Source: Desulforudis sp.
GTDB taxonomy: Bacteria > Bacillota > Desulfotomaculia > Desulfotomaculales > Desulforudaceae
Reading direction: 5' to 3'
Assembly (NCBI GenBank): GCA_003604975.1
Contig: QZIR01000062.1
Location: forward strand, 1 to 64,000
DNA length: 64,000 nucleotides
Shown here: positions 17,311 to 24,117 of the stretch, piece after piece
How positions within the stretch are numbered: the first letter of the stretch is position 1
How the letters are laid out: each line of letters begins with the position of its first letter
Position numbers and translations under genes: made by a program
The notes under the pieces: model-generated
What the model saw: only the letters and a program-made list of their open reading frames with translations
The model's database searches: none
Told to the model about the DNA's origin: nothing

Positions 17311-18633
17311 GTGTTGCATCAGGTGCGATCCAATCCCCCGCGGTTGTTGGTAGCAGGGTTCCTGCTGGCTATCGTCACCGGTACCATACTGCTGAGCACT
17401 CCCTGGGCGACCCGGGATGGAAGCACCGATTTAATGATCGCGCTCTTTACGGCCACTTCAGCAACTTGCGTTACAGGGCTGGTCGTAGTGGATACGTGGG
17501 ATCACTGGTCTATTTTCGGTCAGCTTGTGATTATGCTCCTGATCCAGGTCGGTGGTCTCGGGGTAATGGCTTTTGTAACCCTCTTCGCCCTCTTGCTTGG
17601 TAAACGGATTCAGTTGCGGGACCGGTTAACTCTCCAAAGGGTCTTGGGTAAGACTTCGATGGAGGGCATCGTACGGATTTTTCGATACATTCTGTTGTTT
17701 TCATTTACTATGGAGGCACTGGGTGCAATTATCCTCTCCCTTAAGTGGATACCAGTCATGGGTGCTGCGCAAGGAGTCTGGTTCGGCGTCTTTCACGCTA
17801 TCTCGGCCTTTAACAATGCCGGATTCGACCTTTTTGGAGGGTTCCAGGGACTCACCGGGTTTACCGGGGATCCCGTCATCAATATGGTCATATCGGGGAT
17901 GTTTATCGTGGGTGGCCTCGGATTCGTGGTCGTCTATGAAATCTACCATTATCGGGAGACGCGGAGGCTGTCTCTCCATTCCAAAATTGTTCTACTCGTA
18001 ACGGCCATCCTGATCCTAACCGGTACACTGGTAATCCTGGTGTCCGAGTATAACCATGCCCTGCGCGACCTTTCTCTGTCCGGGAAGCTTATGGCTTCCT
18101 ACTTCCAGGCAGTTACTCCACGGACGGCCGGGTTCAGTACCCTGGACATGGACTCCCTATTACTGCCTACGCAGTTAATGATTATGTTCCTGATGTTCGT
18201 GGGCGGCTCACCGGGCTCTACAGCAGGAGGTATCAAGACCTCGACCCTGGCTTTGTTAGGGATCGCCATCGTAAGCATTATTCAGAACCGGAGGGAAACG
18301 CATGTGCTTAACCGAAGGATTGAGGCGGCTGAGGTGTCACGGGCGCTGGCCATTGCACTACTCGGAATGCTCTTGATCTTCGTGGTTACGTTCCTGATTT
18401 CTTTTGCCCATCCGGGAGATTTCTTGCGTGCCCTCTTTGAAGTGGTGTCCGCTATAGGTACCGTGGGGCTTTCCTTGGGACTTACCCCTGAACTGGATGA
18501 CTGGGGCCGGATTCTGATCACGGCGACGATGTTCCTGGGGCGCCTCGGGCCGCTAACCATTGGATATGCGTTAGCCTACCAACGCAGACAGCCCAACCTG
18601 CGCTATCCGGAAGGTAAGATCATGATTGGTTAA
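17311..18633 (+). CDS. ktrB: KtrB/TrkH-family potassium uptake channel subunit
   Basis: The roughly 440-residue membrane protein has the four repeated pore units of the TrkH/KtrB superfamily, with selectivity-filter segments such as TSATCVTGLVVVDTW near the first pore, SAFNNAGFDLFGG in the second, TPRTAGFSTLDMD in the third, and SAIGTVGLSLGLTPEL in the fourth. It imports K+ together with a KtrA-type RCK subunit, which is not encoded in this window. Start choice is difficult: GTG 17311, 10 bases after AGAAGGG, gives the usual KtrB length, whereas the open frame extends upstream to 17164 with no better ribosome site. The C-terminal IMIG matches the IIIG end of the neighbouring pseudogene. Confidence 0.88.
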   Translation: MLHQVRSNPPRLLVAGFLLAIVTGTILLSTPWATRDGSTDLMIALFTATSATCVTGLVVVDTWDHWSIFGQLVIMLLIQVGGLGVMAFVTLFALLLGKRIQLRDRLTLQRVLGKTSMEGIVRIFRYILLFSFTMEALGAIILSLKWIPVMGAAQGVWFGVFHAISAFNNAGFDLFGGFQGLTGFTGDPVINMVISGMFIVGGLGFVVVYEIYHYRETRRLSLHSKIVLLVTAILILTGTLVILVSEYNHALRDLSLSGKLMASYFQAVTPRTAGFSTLDMDSLLLPTQLMIMFLMFVGGSPGSTAGGIKTSTLALLGIAIVSIIQNRRETHVLNRRIEAAEVSRALAIALLGMLLIFVVTFLISFAHPGDFLRALFEVVSAIGTVGLSLGLTPELDDWGRILITATMFLGRLGPLTIGYALAYQRRQPNLRYPEGKIMIG

Positions 18634-18634
18634 G

Positions 18635-18655
18635 GGGGGTTCGGGGAAACCCCCT
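18635..18655 (+). terminator. GC-rich hairpin after ktrB
   Basis: GGGGGTT pairs with AACCCCC around CGGGGA immediately after the ktrB stop. There is no T-run, so termination is uncertain. Confidence 0.4.
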
Positions 18656-19653
18656 AGAACTTAGTGCCGGGCGGAATGGCGTTCGCGGTGATGACATCGA
18701 CCAGTGCCGGTCTGTGCGCGTCGAGGGCCTCCCGCAGTACTCCGGCCAGCCCGCGGGATGCTCCACTTGGATCCTGGTCACAGGCGGTTTCGATACTCAT
18801 TCGCTCCTGTCAGTCCCCGCGAAGCATTTCGATGGTCGTGCGCCAATTAGCTCGGGGGTTGTCCGGAAGCTGGTCCGTAAGGCGGGGCAGAATCTGGCCA
18901 ACATCTCCAACAATCCCGTAGTGCACCGGTGTCTGGACCCCGATGTTGGCTGGTTCGAAGTCGATTTGATACCGGCAGGGAGCGGGGGGCATAGTCTCCG
19001 GGCCACCAGGTGGCGCCGGCCACCTGGCAGAGGTCGGCCCGGGCGATGGCGTTGGCCGCCGGATCTTTACCCGCCAGGCCGAGACGGCCAAGAACCAGAG
19101 GATGGGAATAGGAACGACGCCGGTGGCCGGCATTGTGTGGATGATTCCCGCGCCCCACTTTTCAGCGAGTACAGTAAGCTCGGCGATACCCCGGTGTTCC
19201 GCGTCCGGCCAGGATTACCGGCCGTTGGGACCGGTTCAGGATGGGCAGGACACCGTCGATGACCTTAGGCGGTGAAGCCGGATGGGTGTGTAAATAGGGC
19301 TCCGCGGGGCGGATGGCGGCCGGGGAAACGGTGGTGAACAGATCCATGGGGATGCTGATGTGGCTGACCATGCGCCTGGTCAAGGCGGCCTTAATGGCCT
19401 TGGTCAGAACCTCCACCGTACTCTGCGGATTGGCCAGCATGGCGGTGTAGGTGGCAAAAGGCCGGTAGAGGCTCAGGTGATCGAAGTACTGCTTATGGTT
19501 TGTACCGACGTACCAGCTCTCGACCCGGCCAGCAATCACCAACAGCGGCACCCGGTCTTGGGCCGCGTCCCCCACCACACCAAAGACGGCGTCGATGCCC
19601 CACTCGGCGAGCTGATCGACCACCGTCTTGGCTACCGTTTGCTGTTTGGGCAC
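18654..19653 (-). pseudogene. Decayed thiamine-diphosphate enzyme (pyruvate oxidase/acetolactate synthase-like)
   Basis: The minus-strand start at 19653 encodes VVDQLAEWGIDAVFGVVGDA, a typical N-terminus of this family, then jumps in frame to RVPLLVIAGRVES, so a segment of roughly 60 residues that normally holds the catalytic Glu region has been deleted. The middle domain continues to VILAGRGTPG at about 19180. After that the match moves through other frames, and the last recognisable piece is EALDAHRPALVDVITANAIP with its stop at 18654-18656. Deletions and frameshifts make this a non-functional remnant of a POX/ALS-type enzyme. Confidence 0.8.
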
Positions 19654-19678
19654 GTCTTATCGCTCCTTTAAAATAGAA

Positions 19679-19707
19679 GACTTCGCAGCCTTGTAGACTG
19701 CGAAGTC
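19679..19707 (-). terminator. Terminator of coat-protein pair
   Basis: GACTTCGCAG and CTGCGAAGTC form a perfect 10-bp stem with a 9-base loop. Read on the minus strand it is followed by TTCTATTTT, and it lies 14 bases after the stop of the coat gene at 19722. Confidence 0.8.
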
Positions 19708-19721
19708 CGTTTGTTTCAGGC

Positions 19722-20117
19722 TTAACTCTGCTGTTGAGTTCCCATGATCAGGTTCGGATTCATGTTCGGGTTCATGTTCGGATTGATAGCCTGGTTGGCC
19801 TGGTACATACTCTGATGCATTGTTTGGGGGTTGGCAAAGCCGACTCCGTAGGGCTGATACCCCGGTTCCTGCCTAGTCTGCGTCTGCTGGTGTGTGGCCG
19901 TACGGGTGGCCGGCTCCACAGGGTAAAAGCCGCGCTGGTGCATCATCTCAAAGATGTTCTTCTGGAGCATTAGTTCGTCGTTGTGCAGTTGGAGAAGAGT
20001 ATTCCGTATCGGCTCGTTAGCCGCCTCTAGGATCGCCATGTGATAACTCGAAGACCCCCATTTGGCGTCTTCCAGGCAATCTGTCAGGATGTCTCGGTCA
20101 TCCAGTTTGTTCATCAT
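19722..20117 (-). CDS. Coat F-type spore coat protein
   Basis: The 131-residue protein contains a Coat F (CotF-like) helical domain over residues 1-70 (DRDILTDCLEDAKWGSSSYH, then LQLHNDELMLQKNIFEMMHQ), a ferritin-like helical-hairpin pattern. A Gln/Asn/Met/Pro-rich tail follows with three NPNM-type repeats near the C-terminus. Such proteins are deposited in the spore coat. ATG 20117 follows AAAGGAGG. It is the second gene of a two-gene unit with the shorter coat protein at 20155, and both would be expressed in the mother cell. Confidence 0.85.
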   Translation of the reverse strand: MMNKLDDRDILTDCLEDAKWGSSSYHMAILEAANEPIRNTLLQLHNDELMLQKNIFEMMHQRGFYPVEPATRTATHQQTQTRQEPGYQPYGVGFANPQTMHQSMYQANQAINPNMNPNMNPNLIMGTQQQS

Positions 20118-20154
20118 CGTGGTAGCCTCCTTTCGTTTAAACCGTCTGCTTCGC

Positions 20155-20385
20155 TTACACCATCTGGGTTCCGCCTCCGGTGAGGCCAGCCTGCTGGAGC
20201 ATGTTGTTGAGGGCGCTGCTGTGCTGCTGCTTGATGTTCTGCATTTGGGTAAGCGCAGACTTGATCTGAGGATCCTGAACCTGGTTCTGGTAAATAGAAC
20301 ACTTCTTGGCGCAAAGGTTTTCGTGTCGTAACAGCTCGGTTATCGCCAGCTTTTCCGCCTGGCTAATTCCGCTGTAGTGATGCAT
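20155..20385 (-). CDS. Small Coat F-related spore protein
   Basis: This 76-residue, mostly helical protein begins MHHYSGISQAEKLAITELLR and contains CAKKC, then a Gln-rich helix (QMQNIKQQHSSALNNMLQQ). It resembles the short spore coat partners that precede CotF-like genes in Clostridia. ATG 20385 is chosen because AAAGGAGGTG ends 9 bases upstream; the frame extends to a GTG at 20397 that lies inside this ribosome site. It is cotranscribed with the gene at 19722, 37 bases downstream. Confidence 0.75.
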   Translation of the reverse strand: MHHYSGISQAEKLAITELLRHENLCAKKCSIYQNQVQDPQIKSALTQMQNIKQQHSSALNNMLQQAGLTGGGTQMV

Positions 20386-20433
20386 CCTGTATTTCACCTC
20401 CTTTGATAATATCTGGGTAATGTCAGTTTGGGT

Positions 20434-20461
20434 TTATTATGTGACATGGACAAAAATATAT
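20434..20461 (-). promoter_or_regulatory. Possible sigma-E promoter of coat genes
   Basis: On the minus strand ATATATT (20461-20455), a 13-base spacer and CATAATAA (20441-20434) resemble the mother-cell sigma-E consensus (KMATATT, CATACAHT). It sits about 50 bases before the coat gene start. This fits the expected mother-cell expression but rests on motif similarity alone. The rest of 20462-20614 shows a short palindrome (AATATATGC/GCATATATT) and nothing coding. Confidence 0.4.
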
Positions 20462-20614
20462 GCCGCATATATTGATTAGGAGAAAAATCGTTTACCTGTA
20501 ATGGCTATTTCTACCTGTTATATGTATGGCAAAAGACAAGACGGGCACACCCTGGGGTGGCGCCCCTCTTGCTCTTTTCTTGGGGATTCGGTGGAGGTGT
20601 GCAAGGATGTTTGC

Positions 20615-21415
20615 TTACTGACTTCTGGCAAAATCGATACTGCCGTAGGTACGATTGAGGAAATCCAGCACTACACGGTTAAACACTTCAACGTTGGTCA
20701 GCGAGGAAGGGTCGCAGGCATCGGGGATAACACTCAACTCGCTCTGGGGAATGGCCTTGTGCATTATTTCGGCGTATCGGATCATTGTTGCCCATCGGTC
20801 TCCGACCACGACCAAAGTCGGACAGAGGATTTGCCAGAGTTCCTGGGTGAGGTGGACCTTGTTCAGGAGGGCCCGTAGGCGGGCAACCTCCTGCCGGCGC
20901 ACGGTGAGTCCGGCCTTGAGGATTTCGGTACGGGCAAGTTCCCAGCGCTTCCGGGGATAAGCCGTAGCCGTGAGTCTGGCCAGAAGCGGGCGGGGAAGCA
21001 CACGCAGCATGGGCACCTGCAGCCAAGCGCCAAGAGAATCGAGGGCATGCACCTCAGAAAAGGAATCTGCGATCACGAGGGCCCCACAGCGTTCGGGGAA
21101 AGCCAACGCAAAATGCTGTGCCACAACGCCTCCGAAGGAGACACCGCAGATTGCGGCCCTGGGGATCTGCAGGTGGTCCAGCAGTGCGACCAGGTCTTCT
21201 CCCAGGTCCGCCAGGCTGTTTCCGGGTCGGACGAAAGATGAAGCCCCATGACCTCGGCAGTCATAGGTGATCACGCGGTAGCGACCGGAAAAGGCTTCGA
21301 TCTGTGGCCACCACATATCGTGGGTTGCGCCGAGCCCATGGATCAGGATCAGGGGCGAACCCTCGCCGTTTTCCTGGAAAAAGAGGCGTTGACCCTTAGC
21401 TGATACGTATGTCAT
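20615..21415 (-). CDS. Alpha/beta hydrolase with altered catalytic histidine
   Basis: The 266-residue protein has the alpha/beta hydrolase layout: LILIHGLGATHDMW (oxyanion region), YDCRGHGAS, the nucleophile elbow GVSFGGVVAQ near residue 95, and the acid region LVVVGDRWATMI near 210. At the place where the family has the catalytic histidine (usually DAGHxSNLxxPEVFN) this protein reads DACDPSSLTNVEVFN, so His is replaced by Asp. Unless another His substitutes, it may be inactive or have changed chemistry. ATG 21415 follows GGGGAGG; the frame extends further upstream without homology. It lies 22 bases after the small membrane gene. Confidence 0.85.
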   Translation of the reverse strand: MTYVSAKGQRLFFQENGEGSPLILIHGLGATHDMWWPQIEAFSGRYRVITYDCRGHGASSFVRPGNSLADLGEDLVALLDHLQIPRAAICGVSFGGVVAQHFALAFPERCGALVIADSFSEVHALDSLGAWLQVPMLRVLPRPLLARLTATAYPRKRWELARTEILKAGLTVRRQEVARLRALLNKVHLTQELWQILCPTLVVVGDRWATMIRYAEIMHKAIPQSELSVIPDACDPSSLTNVEVFNRVVLDFLNRTYGSIDFARSQ

Positions 21416-21437
21416 CACAAACCTCCCCGGGTACCTG

Positions 21438-21671
21438 CTACAACCTCTGGATTTCCTTCCCCGCGATCCATCCGAGGATACAACCGACGATGCCTCCGGC
21501 AATGGTACAGAAGACGATAATGACGACGACTGCAGGCTCAAACCCCAGTGTGTTCAAGCGGAAGTAAAGGTCATTACCATCACCGAACAAGATGAAGGGC
21601 ATGATCCACCCGATGATGTGGCCGATGAACAGGCCGACCAATAAACCGGCCAGAGTAATCATATTCCACAT
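21438..21671 (-). CDS. Small membrane protein with two helices
   Basis: This 77-residue protein has two long glycine-rich transmembrane helices (about residues 4-28 and 46-70), the second with a GGIVGCILGWIAGKE pattern typical of glycine-zipper membrane proteins. No function is known. It lies directly upstream of the hydrolase gene and is probably cotranscribed with it. The ATG at 21671 has only a weak ribosome site. Confidence 0.6.
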   Translation of the reverse strand: MWNMITLAGLLVGLFIGHIIGWIMPFILFGDGNDLYFRLNTLGFEPAVVVIIVFCTIAGGIVGCILGWIAGKEIQRL

Positions 21672-21738
21672 AAAAGAAACATTCGTTACCGCTTGTGGAA
21701 AGTCCTGCCGAGCGATGCGCCTATATTATCCAATAATG

Positions 21739-21769
21739 GAAGGCCCTTCACTCGTAGTGAAGGGCCTTC
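21739..21769 (-). terminator. Strong 14-bp hairpin
   Basis: GAAGGCCCTTCACT and AGTGAAGGGCCTTC form a perfect 14-bp stem with a CGT loop. It lies 30 bases after the stop of the small minus-strand gene at 21799 and probably terminates it; the T-tract is poor on either strand. Confidence 0.65.
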
Positions 21770-21798
21770 TTGCTAGGTTCAACGGATGGGATATTTCT

Positions 21799-21960
21799 CT
21801 ATATGGGGCTTTTCTTGGTAATCGTATTGATCTCTTCCTGTTCGAGATCGACCATCTTATTGAGCCGTCCGACCTCGTCCTCACCGACCGGAACCCGGGT
21901 TCCGGTAACGTCATCGGTTACCATCTTTTTCTTCTTCTTGTCATCCCTGATGCATCCCAA
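21799..21960 (-). CDS. Small charged protein
   Basis: A 53-residue frame starts at TTG 21960, 6-7 bases after AAGGAGGGA. The product has a poly-lysine run (DDKKKKKMVTDDVTG) and an acidic C-terminal helix (EDEVGRLNKMVDLEQEEINT). No family is recognised. The good ribosome site, codon use and the hairpin behind it make it a plausible gene. Confidence 0.45.
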   Translation of the reverse strand: MGCIRDDKKKKKMVTDDVTGTRVPVGEDEVGRLNKMVDLEQEEINTITKKSPI

Positions 21961-22149
21961 TGCGCTTCCCTCCTTCCTGACATTTAGGGTTTCCCGCCAG
22001 GAGCAGCCTTACACTGGCACCGTGTACCAGCATTGTGTATTTGCGTACCAGGGCGAGGCCGGTTTTCACGGGGATCACACTAAGAGCTAAGGTCATGGCT
22101 GATTCAAGTTGGGAATAGTTTTGGACTGCCGAAAATCGGGCAGAAGAGT

Positions 22150-22178
22150 TTGTCTTCCCTTGGCAACGGGGGTAGAAT
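22150..22178 (+). promoter_or_regulatory. Sigma-A promoter of miaB
   Basis: TTGTCT (22150-22155) and TAGAAT (22173-22178) are separated by 17 bp, and the miaB start follows 22 bases later. The stretch 21961-22149 contains no convincing gene. Confidence 0.5.
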
Positions 22179-22200
22179 ATGTGACAGTGAGGTGTCTACT

Positions 22201-23526
22201 ATGACAGAGCAAAAACTCGCACATCTGGTCACGTTCGGTTGCCAGATGAATGAAGCGGACAGCGAGTTGATGGCCGGTTTGCTGGAGGGGATGGGGTATG
22301 ACTGCACCGACGACCCTGCCCAGGCGGACATCATCCTGTTGAATACCTGCTGTGTGCGGGAGACCGCCGAGAACAAGGTCTGGGGCCTGCTTGGGAAGCT
22401 GAAGCGGTTGAAACGCCAAAAGCCCGAACTCATTATTGGGGTTTCGGGGTGCATGCCCCAGCAAAAGGGCGTTGTTGCGGAGATAAAGCGGCGGTTTCCG
22501 CACGTGGATCTCGTGCTGGGCACTTATAACCGGCACGAACTCCCGGACATGATTGGGCGCATCCGATCGGACAGGGCCAAGGTGCACGAGGTCTGGGAGG
22601 AAGCAGGAGCCCTGCCGGAAGGCTTTCCCGTAAAACGCCAGGGTGGAATCCGGGCCTGGGTTCCGGTTATCCACGGCTGCAACAATTTCTGTACGTACTG
22701 TATTGTACCGCACGTCCGGGGACGTGAACGCAGTCGAAGGCCTGAGGCCGTGGTCGAGGATGTGCGTAAATTGGTTGAGCAGGGCTACCAGGAGGTTACT
22801 CTGCTGGGGCAGAACGTTAATTCCTATGGGAAGGACCTTGGCAGCGAAATGGACTTTGCGGGTCTTCTCTACCGCTTGAACGAGATTGAAAACCTCTGGC
22901 GGATTCGCTATATGACCTCCCACCCGCGTGATTTCAGTGAACGCCTCGTTGAGGCGGTGGCGGCCTGCGACAAGGTTTGCGAAAACTTCCATCTGCCGGC
23001 GCAGGCCGGGTCCAACCGGGTGCTGAAGCGAATGAACCGCGGTTATACCAGGGAGTACTACCTAGATCTGGTGGCAAAAATCCGGGCGATGATCCCGGAT
23101 GCCGGTATCTCCACGGACCTGATGGTGGGCTTTCCGGGCGAGACGGAAGAGGATTTTGCGCAGACGGTGGATCTGGTACGGCAGGTTCGTTACGACCAGG
23201 CCTTTACTTTTGTCTATAATCCGCGCCGGGGAACACCCGCTGCCGGGATGCCGGACCAGGTGCCGGATGAGGTCAAGTCACGCCGGATCCAGGAGCTTAT
23301 TACGCTCCAGAAAGAGATCGCCCTGGGTCAGAATCGGGCGCTGGAGGGTTCGATCCTGGAGGTGCTGGTTGAGGGCACCGCTCAAAATGACCCCGGATTG
23401 GTGACCGGGCGTTGCCGGACGAACAAGCAGGTGACTTTTCTCGGTACACCGGAGTTGGCCGGCCGACTGATACAGGTAAAGATTGACGAGGGCCATTTGG
23501 CTTATCTTGCCGGACACCAGGTTTGA
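22201..23526 (+). CDS. miaB: tRNA-2-methylthio-N6-dimethylallyladenosine synthase
   Basis: The 441-residue radical SAM methylthiotransferase adds the 2-methylthio group to i6A37 of tRNAs. An N-terminal UPF0004 domain holds three cluster cysteines ([21 protein letters not shown]), the radical SAM domain has CNNFCTYC near residue 158, and the TRAM RNA-binding domain occupies the last 65 residues. ATG 22201 follows GAGGTG. MiaA, which makes its i6A substrate, is encoded 7 kb downstream in the same block. The order miaB-ylbF-mutS-mutL matches the Bacillus ymcB-ymcA-mutSL region. Confidence 0.95.
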   Translation: MTEQKLAHLVTFGCQMNEADSELMAGLLEGMGYDCTDDPAQADIILLNTCCVRETAENKVWGLLGKLKRLKRQKPELIIGVSGCMPQQKGVVAEIKRRFPHVDLVLGTYNRHELPDMIGRIRSDRAKVHEVWEEAGALPEGFPVKRQGGIRAWVPVIHGCNNFCTYCIVPHVRGRERSRRPEAVVEDVRKLVEQGYQEVTLLGQNVNSYGKDLGSEMDFAGLLYRLNEIENLWRIRYMTSHPRDFSERLVEAVAACDKVCENFHLPAQAGSNRVLKRMNRGYTREYYLDLVAKIRAMIPDAGISTDLMVGFPGETEEDFAQTVDLVRQVRYDQAFTFVYNPRRGTPAAGMPDQVPDEVKSRRIQELITLQKEIALGQNRALEGSILEVLVEGTAQNDPGLVTGRCRTNKQVTFLGTPELAGRLIQVKIDEGHLAYLAGHQV

Positions 23527-23538
23527 ATTCCCAATTGT

Positions 23539-23568
23539 TTGCTTGTCCGTGAATGCTCAGTATATAAT
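23539..23568 (+). promoter_or_regulatory. Sigma-A promoter of ylbF-like gene
   Basis: TTGCTT (23539-23544) and TATAAT (23563-23568) are 18 bp apart in the gap after miaB. Confidence 0.5.
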
Positions 23569-23629
23569 AGTAGTTGAATTTGCCAAAGGACATATCGCTG
23601 GGTCCAGGTCAACAGGGAGGTGATAAAGA

Positions 23630-23983
23630 ATGCCGATTATTGCCAAGGCGATGGAACTCGGAACCGAGATTGCCAACTCCGGTGAACTTAAGGCTTTTCG
23701 TGAGGCCGAGGCTGCTGTTCTTGCGAACGCGGAGGCCTACGACCTCATTCGTCAGTATCAGAACGGGCAGCGGGAAATCCAGGAGGCCCGGGCCGGCGGC
23801 CGGGTGCTCTCCGACGAGCAGCAGCAAGATTTCCAGGCCATGCAGGAAAAGTTGATGGCCAACACGGTGGTCAAAAATTATTTTGAGTCTCAGCAGCGCT
23901 TTGACCAGGTTATCCAGACGATTAACCAAATTCTCCAGCAGGCGATCAGCGGAAATTCGTGCTCTGGAAGCAGCGGCGGTTGA
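23630..23983 (+). CDS. YlbF/YmcA-family regulator
   Basis: The 117-residue, mostly helical protein belongs to the Com_YlbF family (EAEAAVLANAEAYDLIRQYQ, then FQAMQEKLMANTVVKNYFES). In Bacillus two such proteins, with YaaT, form the Y-complex, which binds RNase Y and Fe-S clusters and influences sporulation and competence. The C-terminus ends in a Ser/Gly tail with one Cys (GNSCSGSSGG). The position between miaB and mutS equals that of ymcA in Bacillus. Whether it corresponds to YmcA or YlbF cannot be decided here. Confidence 0.85.
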   Translation: MPIIAKAMELGTEIANSGELKAFREAEAAVLANAEAYDLIRQYQNGQREIQEARAGGRVLSDEQQQDFQAMQEKLMANTVVKNYFESQQRFDQVIQTINQILQQAISGNSCSGSSGG

Positions 23984-24030
23984 GCTTCCTGTGGACCGTC
24001 CGGATGTAGTCCGGACTAAAAGGGACAAGG

Positions 24031-24067
24031 CCCTGGGATGTACAAACGTCCCAGGGTTTTCCTTTTT
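24031..24067 (+). terminator. Terminator after ylbF-like gene
   Basis: CCCTGGGA(TGT) pairs with (ACG)TCCCAGGG and is followed by TTTTCCTTTTT, a textbook intrinsic terminator. Confidence 0.9.
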
Positions 24068-24091
24068 AGCCCGAAATCCTTGTGGTATAAT
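24063..24091 (+). promoter_or_regulatory. Promoter of mutS operon
   Basis: A TATAAT at 24086-24091 with the extended TGG lies 26 bases before the mutS start. The -35 (TTTTTA) coincides with the T-run of the preceding terminator and is weak. Confidence 0.45.
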
Positions 24092-24117
24092 TGCCCTAGC
24101 TTGTACGGGGAGGGTTC

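Noticed and set aside
21941-22096. A 51-residue minus-strand frame beginning [20 protein letters not shown]
   Set aside because: It overlaps the better supported small gene at 21799-21960, has no ribosome site and resembles a common repeat-derived peptide.
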